Assembly: GCA_964619265.1 (NCBI GenBank)
Contig: CAZUCE010000007.1
Coordinates: 91,690 to 155,689 of the forward strand
Length of the DNA: 64,000 nucleotides
Source of the DNA: CAZUCE01 sp964619265
GTDB lineage: Bacteria; Planctomycetota; UBA1135; GCA-002686595
Direction: 5' to 3'
The stretch's first letter is position 1, and each line of letters starts with the position of its first letter. The notes beneath the pieces are model-generated. The model did no database searches. It worked only from the letters and a program-made list of their open reading frames with translations, and was not told where the DNA came from. Positions 45,269 to 54,231 of the stretch are shown piece after piece. The position numbers and the translations under genes are program-made.

Positions 45269-46738
45269 TCAGAGCTGCAGGAAGTACGCGTCGCTGGTCG
45301 TGGCGAAACCGCCCGAAGCCGCGGGGTCCAAAACCACCCACTGGGAGTAGATGGGCGGGCCGCCGAGCAGGGCGGGGTTGTTTGGCAGGCCGGAGGGCAG
45401 GCGGGCTTCCCCGCGCGAATCCGTGGAAAGAACCACCTGGAACGCGTCGAGAGGGACGTAGAGGAAGGCCAGCGGGTTCCCGAAAAAGTCCGGGAGCAGC
45501 GTGGCGAGCGAGATGGGCGGGAATTGAAAGCCCCCGATCATGAGGAAGGCCGGGGAGTTCGGGCGCGCCTGGCTGACGCTGAAGGCAAAGTCGGTCGAGC
45601 CAAGGACGGCTTGGCCTTCATATCCGGCGAAGGGTGCGAGCGCGTATTGGCCGGCCGTCTGGAATCCCAACCGTCCGCCGTTGGAGGATTCGAGTCGGTA
45701 CGTCGCGACCAACGGGAAGTGGTCCGAGGCGCTCCCCGAGGCGCTGGAGGGCAGCGGGCCCGCGCCGAACTTGGGCAGGTATTGCCCCGCTGGCGCTGCG
45801 TCGATGCCGTCGTCGCTGGCGGAGCGGTAGACCTCGTCGATCAACGGCTGTAGGCGGCCGACCTGCGGGCCTTCGGAAAACATGTAGTCCAGCCGTGAAC
45901 CGGACTGGAAAGTGCCCGTCTGGGTGGTGCTGTCCTCCCAGGTAGCGTCGGCGAAGACCATCCCTTGAGTGCAGCCCTGCAGGGCGCTCATGGTGGCCGG
46001 CGGGTTGTAGATCAACGGGAAGGTGATGTCCGGACCGAGCGTGTAGCTCGAGGGAAGTCCATTGGCCTTGAACGAGAGGTAGTCGTTTTGGCCGAACACT
46101 TCTGCGGAGAAGTTGCCGACGTCCCAGTTGAAGTCGCCGCCGACAAACGCGAAACCGTCCGGGTTTTGGGCGCAAAAACCACCGACGGCCTGCTCGAGTC
46201 GCCGGAGTTCGACCGCACGGCGAAACTCGTTGATTTCGCCGCCGGAGGCTTTGAGGTGCAAGGTGAAGCAGGCCACCGGAACGTCGATGTCCGGGACGTC
46301 GAGGGTGGTCTGCAGAATGTCGCGGGTCATGTCGTTCGAGCCGAACGAGCCAGACAGCGAGAAGGCATCGTGGGAAATCGTCTCGAGGATCGGGTAGCGC
46401 GACAGGACCCCAACGCGCAGCCCGCCACTGAGCGTCCCAGACAGGAACGACACCGCGTTGTGGGCGTAGCCGGTGTCGGCTGCGAGTTCGGCGACCTGAG
46501 AGTTGGCTTGGAACTGGGAGAGGGTCGAGCCGCCGGCCGTTCCGATCTCCTGGAGCAAAACTACGTCCGCGTCGAGTCGCGTTAGGATGTCGACCAGCGA
46601 GGCGTAGCTGGACGATCCAGGATCGACGCCGAGCACGTTGTACGTGGCGACGCGCAGATGTTCTGTGGCGCCCGCGGACGGCGAGAGCAGGGCGGCGAGC
46701 AGAGTGGCGGCAGCTGTGCTGCGGAGGATCGTGTTCAT
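45269..46738 (-). CDS. Secreted endonuclease/exonuclease/phosphatase family protein
   Basis: The 489-residue protein has a leader (AAATLLAALLSPSAGA) and an EEP domain: HLRVATYNVLGVD, DVVLLQEIG (metal-binding Glu), FVGGDFNWDVGN (catalytic Asp-Asn) and SASDHFPLVATY (Asp-His pair). All catalytic elements are present, so it should be an active metal-dependent phosphodiesterase or phosphatase acting outside the cytoplasm on nucleic acid, phospholipid or another substrate. A C-terminal domain of about 110 residues (PNNPALLGGPPIYSQWVVLD, terminal FLQL) has the same pattern as the spondin protein's C-terminus. Confidence 0.82.
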   Translation of the reverse strand: MNTILRSTAAATLLAALLSPSAGATEHLRVATYNVLGVDPGSSSYASLVDILTRLDADVVLLQEIGTAGGSTLSQFQANSQVAELAADTGYAHNAVSFLSGTLSGGLRVGVLSRYPILETISHDAFSLSGSFGSNDMTRDILQTTLDVPDIDVPVACFTLHLKASGGEINEFRRAVELRRLEQAVGGFCAQNPDGFAFVGGDFNWDVGNFSAEVFGQNDYLSFKANGLPSSYTLGPDITFPLIYNPPATMSALQGCTQGMVFADATWEDSTTQTGTFQSGSRLDYMFSEGPQVGRLQPLIDEVYRSASDDGIDAAPAGQYLPKFGAGPLPSSASGSASDHFPLVATYRLESSNGGRLGFQTAGQYALAPFAGYEGQAVLGSTDFAFSVSQARPNSPAFLMIGGFQFPPISLATLLPDFFGNPLAFLYVPLDAFQVVLSTDSRGEARLPSGLPNNPALLGGPPIYSQWVVLDPAASGGFATTSDAYFLQL

Positions 46739-46815
46739 GTTCGAAACGGGGAAGGCTGACCGGTGAAGCATACGCGGCGCGGGAAATCGGAAACGGAAGG
46801 CCGCACCATGGGGGC

Positions 46816-47736
46816 TTGGAGAAGCCGACCGACCCCTCAAGGCCTCCTGAGAGTGCCTCCGCAGTACCTGGACAGGGCGAGCGCCCGCTGCTGGTGCGGT
46901 GCACGGTTAGGGGCTGTGGAGACCCTCTGGAGGCCCTGCCTGAAGGACCCTGGGGGTGTGGGCGAGGGCATCGGTTCGATCGAGCCCGGGAGGGCTACGT
47001 GAACCTCTTGCAGCCCACGGACAGCCGCTCCAAAAACCCTGGGGACCCCCCCGAGACGGTGGCCGCTCGAGTGCGCGTCGCGCAGGCAGGGGCCGAATCC
47101 GCCCTGCTCGAAGCGCTCACCGCCTGGGTTGGGTCCTGCGCGCTGGCTCCGGGCGCGGCGGTGCTCGAGGTCGGCTGCGGAACGGGGGAGTTGCTCGCGG
47201 GCCTCGCGGCCGAGTGCGATCTGAATGCTTTCGGTTCGGACCTCACGGTCAAGTCCCTGCGCGTTGCGGCTCGCCGGTCCGTCCCGGAGCCACCGCGTGG
47301 CGTTCGCTGGTTTGCGACCAACTCAGATCGCGGGCTGCCCTTCGCGGACGCTTCGCTGGCGCTGGTCTTGACCGTGAAGGCGCCCAAACCCTTCGCGGAG
47401 TTTGCGCGCGTTCTGCAGCCGGGGGGGCGAGCTCTCGTTGCGACACCCGCCCCGGACGACCTGGCCGAGCTGCGCACCCTGACCGCGGGCGCGAGTCTGC
47501 CGCGCGATCCGGCCCTGGCCGCGGCAGCCGCAGCCGCCGAGGCCGGGCTCGCGCTCAGCGAGTCGTTCACCGTGCGAACTCGCCGGGTGCTCCCTACCGA
47601 GCTGTGCGCGGACCTGCTGGCTACTGGCTATCGCGGAGCGCGCCGCAGCGAACAGGGGCGCTTGTCCGGGCAGTTCGCGGGGCCGGTCACCTTGTCCACG
47701 GCGGTTCAGATCTTCGAACGCGCTTCGGCCAGGTGA
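46816..47736 (+). CDS. RlmA-like SAM-dependent methyltransferase
   Basis: The 306-residue protein has an N-terminal zinc-finger-like region (C-x4-C near residue 30 and C-x3-H in WGCGRGHRFDRAREGYVNLL), which is the hallmark of RlmA 23S rRNA (guanine-N1) methyltransferases. A Rossmann methyltransferase domain follows with motif I VLEVGCGTGELLAGL and the FADASLALVLTVKAPKPFAE segment. The likely reaction is methylation of G745/G748-type guanines in 23S rRNA. The TTG start at 46816 is uncertain; a GTG near 46892 is an alternative. The next gene follows after 30 bases. Confidence 0.75.
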   Translation: MEKPTDPSRPPESASAVPGQGERPLLVRCTVRGCGDPLEALPEGPWGCGRGHRFDRAREGYVNLLQPTDSRSKNPGDPPETVAARVRVAQAGAESALLEALTAWVGSCALAPGAAVLEVGCGTGELLAGLAAECDLNAFGSDLTVKSLRVAARRSVPEPPRGVRWFATNSDRGLPFADASLALVLTVKAPKPFAEFARVLQPGGRALVATPAPDDLAELRTLTAGASLPRDPALAAAAAAAEAGLALSESFTVRTRRVLPTELCADLLATGYRGARRSEQGRLSGQFAGPVTLSTAVQIFERASAR

Positions 47737-47766
47737 GGTCCTTCGCCTTCTCCGTAGAATCAGGGG

Positions 47767-48960
47767 ATGCCCGCAGAACGCGACTTCGACCTGCTTGTTT
47801 TCGGAGCCACCGGATTTACCGGGCGGCGTGTGGCGCGCAGGCTGGTCGCGGAAGCCGGCGGTGAGTTGCGCGTTGGATTGTGCGCTCGGTCGCGGGCCAA
47901 GCTGGACCTGCTTGGAATTGAGCTTTCGAGCGCTGAGACGATCGTAGCTGACACGAACGACCCTCCGTCGGTGCTGGCCGCCGTCGAACGGGCCCATGTG
48001 GTGGCCAACTGCGCCGGCCCCTTCGCGCGCCTCGGCGACGTGGTCGTCGACGCCTGCGTGCGCGCCGGAACGCACTACTCGGACATCACCGGCGAAACCG
48101 TTTGGGCGCGCTCGATTCTCGAGCGCCACGACGCGAACGCCAAACAGCGCGGCATCGCTCTGGTTCCGTTTTGCGGTTTCGACTCGGTGCCCTCTGACCT
48201 CGGCGTGCTGCGCCTGGTCCGGACCGCGCGCGAGCGCTTTGGGGAAGGGCTCCGCGATGTGCTCGGCGTCTACCGGCTGCGCGGCGGCCTCAACGGTGGC
48301 ACCCTGGCCTCTGCCCTTGAAATCGCCTCAACCGCCGACCCGCAACAAGTGGCCGATCCGTTCTTGCTCGTGCCGGAGGTCGAGCCTTCGGAGGAACTGC
48401 GCAAGCACCACGCCGACCCGACCGACAGCCGCACCGAGCCCGGCTGCGACCAAACCCTGGTCCCGTTCTTCATGGGGCCGATCAACCGCCGGGTGGTCAT
48501 GCGCAGCGACTACCTGCTTCGCTACGGCGCGAACCTGCGCTACCACGAGTACATGGCCGTGGGCTCCCTCGATCCGCGCCTCGCTTCGCTGCTGGCCAAG
48601 GGCCAGCGCGCCGCCCTCGGCCTCCTCGGAACGCGCCTCGGCCGAGCCGCCGCCGAACGCTTCGGCCCCAAGCCTGGCGAGGGTCCCAGCGAACAGTCCA
48701 TCCAGGCCGGCTCCAGCCGGCTCGACCTCTACGCCCAAACCGAATCGGGGCACCCGCTGCACCTGCGCTTCGAGGCCAGCGGTGATCCGGGCAACCGGGT
48801 CACCGCCCTGTGCCTGTCCCAGGCGGCCCTGGCCCTACGCGCCGGCGAACACGGCGGCCAAAGCGGCGTCCTGACTCCCGCCGCCGCATTTGGCGAACGC
48901 CTTCTCGCGCGCCTGGAACGGACCGGCGAGTGGCGCAGTGAGTGGATCGAACCCAGTTGA
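47767..48960 (+). CDS. Saccharopine dehydrogenase-like / trans-acting enoyl reductase family oxidoreductase
   Basis: The 397-residue protein begins with a Rossmann nucleotide-binding motif (DLLVFGATGFTGRRVARRL). It has the family elements VVANCAGPFARLGDVVVDACVRAGTHYSDITGE and FCGFDSVPSDLG, as in saccharopine dehydrogenase C-terminal/trans-acting enoyl reductase-like proteins. It is a cytoplasmic NAD(P)-dependent oxidoreductase; the substrate is unknown. A link to the lysine-catabolism genes 7 kb away is tempting but unsupported, because this family is mostly not involved in saccharopine chemistry. Confidence 0.82.
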   Translation: MPAERDFDLLVFGATGFTGRRVARRLVAEAGGELRVGLCARSRAKLDLLGIELSSAETIVADTNDPPSVLAAVERAHVVANCAGPFARLGDVVVDACVRAGTHYSDITGETVWARSILERHDANAKQRGIALVPFCGFDSVPSDLGVLRLVRTARERFGEGLRDVLGVYRLRGGLNGGTLASALEIASTADPQQVADPFLLVPEVEPSEELRKHHADPTDSRTEPGCDQTLVPFFMGPINRRVVMRSDYLLRYGANLRYHEYMAVGSLDPRLASLLAKGQRAALGLLGTRLGRAAAERFGPKPGEGPSEQSIQAGSSRLDLYAQTESGHPLHLRFEASGDPGNRVTALCLSQAALALRAGEHGGQSGVLTPAAAFGERLLARLERTGEWRSEWIEPS

Positions 48961-48982
48961 TTCGGCTGGTTCCACGCGCCGG

Positions 48983-49987
48983 CTAGCGCGGCTCAAACAC
49001 CGCCGGTGCGAGCATCTCCGGGCGAACGACTCCTTCAAGGAACAGTTGACGGTCCCTGTGGTCCCCCAGCGGCACCAGGACCACGAAGGCTCCCGGGCTA
49101 TCCAAGCTGATCTCTGTCTTCGTAGACGTGATGGTGAGTTCGGGGAGCTGCACGGTGATCGGAGTCGTTGAGAATTCAGGTGTGAGTTCCATCGTTTGAA
49201 TCGGACGTGCGATGTCCATGAGTTTCAGGTGGATCTCAATGCCGACCCGATTCCCAAAGAGTGGGACCGCGCGTCCGCGGAGGTGGACGCCCTCTTGGAG
49301 AACCTCTACGGACGGCTCTGCGGTCTGGACGCCGGCGGCTTCGTCTCGATGGATCACAACATCAGCGATGTAGGCTTCCTGGTGAATCTCCGAGATTGAA
49401 AACTCTTGTCGAGCGAACGACGTGATCGTCACCGTGGTGAGCTCTTCGGCAAGGGGCGCGGTCGCCAACTGCTGCCGGTAGATGCGAGCTTGCTCGTCAT
49501 TTAGGGAGCTCAACCCAGGGAGAGCGAGCAGATTGGCGGGGACCTCTGTTGTGGGGACCTCGACGAGCTTGAGTTCGACCCGGTAGGAGCGTGGTCCGCT
49601 GCGCTGGACTTCGAAGAAACGCGAGAGCTCATCGTGGGAAGCGAGCGTCATGTTCGCGAGCAACATGCCTTCGGGGGTTGCGGACAATTGAGCTTCCGGT
49701 TCGATCGGGACCCACGTCCGAATCAACTGAACAAGTTGATCTCGGGCGGTTCGATCAGTGATTAGTTTCTCGATGTCGGCGATCAGGAGTTCGTCGAGAT
49801 CTGACTCGCGAAGCGCCTCCGAAACGGCCGGCGGAATGATCGCCTTGGGGATGAGGTCATGCGCGTCGTGGACGGTGAGGACTTGATCGAGAAGTTGCTG
49901 CGCCGGAGCTTGGGGCGCAGGCTCGACCACTTGGCGCCCCTGAACGGGAACCAGAGCGAGAAGCAAGGTGTTGAGGGTGAGCATCAT
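48983..49987 (-). CDS. Secreted protein encoded with ECF sigma/anti-sigma pair
   Basis: The 334-residue protein has a leader (MMLTLNTLLLALVPVQG). The middle contains helices rich in Asp and Leu (ESDLDELLIADIEKLITD) and the C-terminal half is strand-rich (VELKLVEVPTTEVPANLLAL; ITVQLPELTITSTKTEISLD), somewhat like the secretin-associated proteins of planctomycetes, but I assign no family. Its ATG overlaps the stop of the anti-sigma gene (ATGA), making it the third gene of a coupled operon and a plausible target or sensor partner of the sigma system. Confidence 0.7.
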   Translation of the reverse strand: MMLTLNTLLLALVPVQGRQVVEPAPQAPAQQLLDQVLTVHDAHDLIPKAIIPPAVSEALRESDLDELLIADIEKLITDRTARDQLVQLIRTWVPIEPEAQLSATPEGMLLANMTLASHDELSRFFEVQRSGPRSYRVELKLVEVPTTEVPANLLALPGLSSLNDEQARIYRQQLATAPLAEELTTVTITSFARQEFSISEIHQEAYIADVVIHRDEAAGVQTAEPSVEVLQEGVHLRGRAVPLFGNRVGIEIHLKLMDIARPIQTMELTPEFSTTPITVQLPELTITSTKTEISLDSPGAFVVLVPLGDHRDRQLFLEGVVRPEMLAPAVFEPR

Positions 49988-50484
49988 TTTGTGGAAGAAG
50001 CGGAGACGGAGGTCAGCAGGGACCTGCGGACTTTCCAAGTTTGCGTGCGGGTAGAAACAGAATGAGGCCGGGCATCCAAGGTAGCGAGCGCGTGAAGTTG
50101 TCGCGGCGCATGGCGTACGGTCTCCACTCGAACCTGGACCCGGTGAACGATGGGGTGAGCCTGGTCGCCCGACGGAGTCGAAGCGATTGGCGCGGGCGCG
50201 GCAGACATCCACCAGCCGGCGAGCACGGCGAAGACGATCAAAGCAGCGGCCGCAACCAAGGGGCTGGGCCAGCTTCGCCGCGGTTGTTCGGACGCCATTG
50301 GATTCGACGGGAAAGCTGGCTCGAGTTCGCGCAGGTGTGCGAGCGCTCGGTCCAACCTGGCCAGCGCCGCGAGCTCTTCCGGCTTGGCTTCGAGGCCTGC
50401 GAGGACGCTTTCGTCTTCGAGTGCGGGCTGGCGTTTGTCGTAGGCGCGCTGCGCGGCGGCCCAGAGCTCTTCGGTGCGGTTCAT
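49984..50484 (-). CDS. Putative anti-sigma factor with single membrane helix
   Basis: The 166-residue protein begins MNRTEELWAAAQRAYDKRQP. It has a cytoplasmic helical N-terminus of about 70 residues, one membrane helix (LVAAAALIVFAVLAGWWMS) and a basic periplasmic tail. This topology, and the four-base overlap with the ECF sigma gene upstream, are typical of membrane anti-sigma factors. No HxxxCxxC zinc motif is seen, so it would not be of the zinc-binding class. Confidence 0.7.
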   Translation of the reverse strand: MNRTEELWAAAQRAYDKRQPALEDESVLAGLEAKPEELAALARLDRALAHLRELEPAFPSNPMASEQPRRSWPSPLVAAAALIVFAVLAGWWMSAAPAPIASTPSGDQAHPIVHRVQVRVETVRHAPRQLHALATLDARPHSVSTRTQTWKVRRSLLTSVSASSTK

Positions 50485-50999
50485 GAGCGGTCCTCCTGGG
50501 CAAGGCGGGTGGCGATTCTCTTGCGGGCGCGGTGCAGATAGGACTTGACGGTGCCGACCGGCAGATCCAAGCGTTCGGCGAGCACGGAGATCGGGGTTCC
50601 ATGCCCGTGGAATTCGATGATCAAAGTACGGGCGGGTTCTCCGAGCGGTTCGAGCAAGCGCAGCAGCTCTTCGCGGGTTTCCTGCCTTCGACCGGGTTCG
50701 GGTTCGCCGCTCGTGGGCTCTTCGTCCGGCGCCAAGCAGAGCGGCGCGCGTTGCTGGGCGCGGTCGATGGCAAGCCGCAGAGCAATTCGCCGGAGCCAGG
50801 GCAGCAGGGGGCGCGATTCGTCGAAGCTGGCGCGGAGCTTCCACGCGCGCTGCAGAGTCTCTTGGGTCAAGTCATCGACGTCTTGAACTCCGGTGCGAGC
50901 CACGTAGGCCCGGAGGCCCGCGGTGGCAGACTCCATCCGGTCGGCGAGGGGCGGCGGAGAGACCGCCTGGGGCTCGGGAGGGGAGGCTTCGCTGGTCAC
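50481..50999 (-). CDS. ECF-type RNA polymerase sigma factor
   Basis: The 172-residue protein contains sigma region 2 (DVDDLTQETLQRAWKLRASFDESRPLLPWLRRIALRLAIDRAQQ) and region 4 (EPARTLIIEFHGHGTPISVLAERLDLPVGTVKSYLHRARKRIATRL). The size and two-region architecture are those of an ECF sigma factor. It is the first gene of an operon with a membrane anti-sigma factor and a secreted protein. No autoregulatory promoter was identified by eye. Confidence 0.9.
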   Translation of the reverse strand: MTSEASPPEPQAVSPPPLADRMESATAGLRAYVARTGVQDVDDLTQETLQRAWKLRASFDESRPLLPWLRRIALRLAIDRAQQRAPLCLAPDEEPTSGEPEPGRRQETREELLRLLEPLGEPARTLIIEFHGHGTPISVLAERLDLPVGTVKSYLHRARKRIATRLAQEDRS

Positions 51000-51066
51000 A
51001 GGAGGCTCTACCGAGCGCGAGAGCCAAAGGTTGCAGCCTCCCCGTGCTTTTACTTGGCCAACGGCC

Positions 51067-51438
51067 TCAGTCGACGAAATCGCGGGTCGTGCGGAGCTTC
51101 GCGAGGAACGTGATCACGCCGGCCGCCAGCAGGACCAGCATGGCGCGCAGCCCAAGGGACCCGACCAGCGCGATCGAGATTCCAAACGTCAAGACGATCA
51201 GGACATAGGCCTTCCGCTTGGCGCCGGCGGGGATGCTGCGGTCGTGCTCCCACTGACGCAGGTACGGACCGAAGGAACGCGAGTTGCGCAGGCGCGCGTG
51301 GAGGCTCGGTGAGGACCGTGCGAAGCCGTAGGCCGCCAAGAGCAGGAACGGCGTGGTGGGTAGCAGCGGGAGAACCACGCCGATGAAACCCAAGGCCGTA
51401 CAGACCAAGCCCAAAAGAAAGTGGAGCGCTCGCGACAT
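51067..51438 (-). CDS. DUF454 (YbaN-like) inner-membrane protein
   Basis: The 123-residue protein has an N-terminal hydrophobic pair of helices (ALHFLLGLVCTALGFIGVVLPLLPTTPFLLLAAYGFARSS) that match DUF454, with the conserved LPTTPFLLLA and the following FGPYLRQWEHDRSIP. One or two further membrane segments follow (VLIVLTFGISIALVGS, AMLVLLAAGVITFLA). The function is unknown; E. coli YbaN is a homologue. ATG 51438 gives the proper N-terminus. Confidence 0.85.
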   Translation of the reverse strand: MSRALHFLLGLVCTALGFIGVVLPLLPTTPFLLLAAYGFARSSPSLHARLRNSRSFGPYLRQWEHDRSIPAGAKRKAYVLIVLTFGISIALVGSLGLRAMLVLLAAGVITFLAKLRTTRDFVD

Positions 51439-51503
51439 GGGGTAGGCGCGGGCTCGGAGACAGTGCGGCAGCGGACTGTTCAGGAGCCGTGGTGTTCGGC
51501 TGG

Positions 51504-52748
51504 CTACCGGCGCTCCGGAAGTTCCATGGACAGAACGACCGCACTGGGGATCGGCGGGTAGCTCATGGAAACGCGCCAAACGGTGAAGTCCTTCGGGTCC
51601 CAGCCGCCCGCCCGGATGGTGTATTGGGCAAGCTCCGCGCAGCGCGGCACTCGTTCGCTCGTTAGGACGTCGGTTCCCGAACCGAGCAGCTCAGGGCGTT
51701 CTTGCGTTGGAATCGTGCGATCCTTTTCGTCTCCGGGCGAGAACGGGAACAGCCCGTGAAGCCGGCCGTAGAGCTGGAGAACCGGCGGAGCGGTCCAGCC
51801 GAGATCGCGGTGGATCAGCAGGTCGAACTGAGCGTGCACGGCGGGTGTCTGCAGGTTCATGACCAGCTCGACTTCCTCGCCAGGCCTCGACTGGAAGCGG
51901 GATCCGGCCCGCGGGTCGATCTCTCCGAAGGTTGCGGTGGTCAGGCTCGAGTTTCCGATCGGCCCGCCGGGAAGTTCATAGCGCAGCTCGTTTCCACATC
52001 GAACGACTTCGACGTCGGGTAGCGGCGTCGAACAAAACTCCTCAATCATAGGGACGCCTCCCGGCCGCGAGGGCACCGGGGCGACCGGTGTACCGCTGTG
52101 TTTCTCGACGGAGTCGCCGGCGCTATCGAAAGCTTGCCTGGTGCCGAGGATCCAGCACGCGTTCGGGCGGGTTCGCCGGAAGTCGACCAGGCCGGCAGCG
52201 AGCGCCAGGTCGACCCAGTCTGGGTCTTGCGCGTTTGGACCGAGGATGTAACTGGAGAACTGGGTTCTCGCCTGCACGCCCCAGATCGAAGCGTTTCCTT
52301 GGAACGCCTGCCGGCGGGCCTGCTCGAAAGCTTCGGGCTCGATGCGGTCGTAGGCGAGTCCAGCGATCAACATTTCGAGCGTGGCTCGATCGCCGGCGTG
52401 GTGAGCCTGCATCGCTTCGAATTCTCGGAAGGCTCGCTCGCACGCCACGATGCCTTGGGGAGCTTCTGGACCGAGAGCTTCGAGCGCGATGCGAACGCCG
52501 GAAGTTCCAGGTACGAAACGCAGAGCTATCGCCGGGTCCGGTTCGCGGATGAGCCGCGAGATTTTCCAGGCCAAGTTCTTGTTGATCTGAAATCGACGAG
52601 CGATCTGTTGGGGTCGCGATGCGTCGGCGCCCAACTCGGTCATGGTCTGAGTGAGAGCCTCCCGAAGGGCGCCGACCGCGGAGGCATACTCTTCTGCGAA
52701 GTTCGGGCCGCTCTCACGGTTAGGGCAAGGCTCTGTTCCGGGGGACAT
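51504..52748 (-). CDS. Putative DNA-binding protein of unknown function
   Basis: The 414-residue cytoplasmic protein has a helix-turn-helix-like segment near residues 45-70 (PQQIARRFQINKNLAWKISRLIRE) and a large C-terminal mixed domain without recognised family features. It lacks a signal peptide. ATG 52748 avoids an implausible extension to 52865. It may be a regulator with a ligand-binding C-terminal domain, but this is inferred only from the HTH-like segment. The divergent HAF gene starts about 190 bases away. Confidence 0.55.
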   Translation of the reverse strand: MSPGTEPCPNRESGPNFAEEYASAVGALREALTQTMTELGADASRPQQIARRFQINKNLAWKISRLIREPDPAIALRFVPGTSGVRIALEALGPEAPQGIVACERAFREFEAMQAHHAGDRATLEMLIAGLAYDRIEPEAFEQARRQAFQGNASIWGVQARTQFSSYILGPNAQDPDWVDLALAAGLVDFRRTRPNACWILGTRQAFDSAGDSVEKHSGTPVAPVPSRPGGVPMIEEFCSTPLPDVEVVRCGNELRYELPGGPIGNSSLTTATFGEIDPRAGSRFQSRPGEEVELVMNLQTPAVHAQFDLLIHRDLGWTAPPVLQLYGRLHGLFPFSPGDEKDRTIPTQERPELLGSGTDVLTSERVPRCAELAQYTIRAGGWDPKDFTVWRVSMSYPPIPSAVVLSMELPERR

Positions 52749-52934
52749 GCGGCGGAGAATAACCGGACGGGAGCCGGCCCCAAGGTCGCCGCTGCTGCAA
52801 GCAGCCACAACTTCCCTAGGGAAGGCTGGGGTAGCTCCACCGTCTCGCTCACAATCGAAGCTCACGGCCCCGTGGTCCTTTACCTCCCCTAGCCGGCTCC
52901 CAGGGGCTTCTCTCTGATTTCACCGGATTTCATC

Positions 52935-53504
52935 ATGACCCGTCCCCTATTCGCGAGTTTGGCCGGCCTGCTCACCTTGATGCCGCTGGGTGTAGCTCAA
53001 GCAAGGCTCACTGAAATTCCGGGCCTTGGACGCAGCGTCGACATGGACTCCGCTGGAGAGTTCTTGCTGACCAGCAACGGCTATGTCTGGGACCCCTCGG
53101 GAACCACGACGCTCCAGTCCGGAGCCGATGACGTGGTGGGCCAATCTCTCGGGGGAGCGTTCCTAGCTGGCAACAACGACGACGGAACGCAGGACACCCC
53201 CGCTTGGCACGACGGCCTCGATTGGATTTCGCTTGGCGGAATCGCGGGCAGCCCTGGTTGTGGTTCGGGACTCGGGTCAGCCTTCGACATCTCGTCGGAC
53301 GGTTTGATCGTGGTTGGGCTGGCTTGGAATGGTTGCACGTCAGTTGCGTTCAAGTGGAACGCGGTCACGGGCGTGCTGACACCGCTGCCGAATTCAGGCA
53401 CCGGCAATGCACGGGCGAACTGCACGAACTCCGATGGAAGTTGGGTCGGCGGCTCGGACCGCGGCAATTTCTCGAACCCGGTTTCGGTCAGCTTGATCCC
53501 CTGA
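52935..53504 (+). CDS. Secreted HAF-repeat-like protein, apparently truncated
   Basis: The 189-residue protein has a signal peptide (LFASLAGLLTLMPLGVAQA) and repeats of the extracellular HAF type: GSAFDISSDGLIVVGLAWNG and SVAFKWNAVTGVLTPLPNSG, followed by the start of another. Full-length relatives are usually about twice as long, so the chain seems to stop early at TGA 53502-53504. The downstream frame lacks HAF character and the next gene is an unrelated sulfotransferase on the other strand. A deletion or rearrangement is therefore suspected. Confidence 0.6.
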   Translation: MTRPLFASLAGLLTLMPLGVAQARLTEIPGLGRSVDMDSAGEFLLTSNGYVWDPSGTTTLQSGADDVVGQSLGGAFLAGNNDDGTQDTPAWHDGLDWISLGGIAGSPGCGSGLGSAFDISSDGLIVVGLAWNGCTSVAFKWNAVTGVLTPLPNSGTGNARANCTNSDGSWVGGSDRGNFSNPVSVSLIP

Positions 53505-53546
53505 GCGAAGGCCCCTGGAAGCGAACACCGTCCGGCGGTCTTCGTT

Positions 53547-54173
53547 TCATCCCTCGAACCGGTAGCCGAGTTGCTCGATGTCCTCGCGCCAGTGCTTCGC
53601 CACGAACGCTTCGGTTCGATCGTCGTAGAGTTGACGGTAATCCTCGTGGGGGTGGGCGTTTCGGTGCGGGAGCTCCGCTTGGACACCGATCTGCTCGAGG
53701 ACGTGATTCGCGTGGGCGGCGAATTGCTCGAAGCGACCCAGATAGTCGACTCCAAGTTCGCCCCTTTGATTCAGTAGGAGCGGCAATTGCTTGGAATCAG
53801 CTCGGCGCGCCTCGCCGGCCAGGAACTCCCCAAACCCTCGCTTGGCGATCTTGCGGTGCCGGCCGCTTTGCGGATTCGAGCATGCGTGGTTGTAGTCCGA
53901 GACCAGCCGGTCCCAGGGATTGCGCACGAACGCGAACTTGAAGCAGCGCTCGAACAGCTCTGTGGGAAGGCGAGCTTCGAGGCTGCGCAGCGAACCATGC
54001 TGGCGGAAGCGATAGCCTCGATGGTCTCTCGGCAGCCCGAGCGGCCTTAGCCAACGTGAGAATTTTGAGCCCGGGCGCGGAAGCGCGTAGGGCTTCAAGA
54101 TGGACTCAAGGCTCGTACCGCCGGTTTTCGGAACGTGCACAAATAAGAAGAGGCGGTCTTCGGAGATCAGCAC
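53547..54173 (-). CDS. Sulfotransferase family protein
   Basis: The 208-residue protein starts with a PAPS-binding 5'-phosphosulfate loop (FLFVHVPKTGGTSLESIL) and has the 3'-phosphate motif FKFAFVRNPWDRLVSDYNH. Together these identify the Sulfotransfer_2-type fold, which transfers sulfate from PAPS to a carbohydrate or other acceptor. Length and motif order are normal. The neighbours do not show an acceptor pathway. Such genes are common in planctomycetes that handle sulfated polysaccharides. Confidence 0.88.
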   Translation of the reverse strand: MLISEDRLFLFVHVPKTGGTSLESILKPYALPRPGSKFSRWLRPLGLPRDHRGYRFRQHGSLRSLEARLPTELFERCFKFAFVRNPWDRLVSDYNHACSNPQSGRHRKIAKRGFGEFLAGEARRADSKQLPLLLNQRGELGVDYLGRFEQFAAHANHVLEQIGVQAELPHRNAHPHEDYRQLYDDRTEAFVAKHWREDIEQLGYRFEG

Positions 54174-54231
54174 GGCGTGCGAAGCGTACAGCTACGACCT
54201 GAGAACCGGGGATGGTGGACCCAGAACGGAC

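Noticed and set aside
43984..45543. Open frame of 519 codons on the plus strand
   Set aside because: It is antisense to the Spondin_N gene, and the translation is an Arg/Gly/Glu-rich shadow.
47767..48960. Link of the saccharopine-dehydrogenase-like gene to the lysine pathway at 55-57 kb
   Set aside because: The family is mostly not involved in saccharopine metabolism and the genes are 6 kb apart with unrelated genes between.
53502..53504. TGA of the HAF protein as a second selenocysteine codon
   Set aside because: The downstream frame has no HAF-like or redox sequence, so it is treated as a true stop in a shortened gene.
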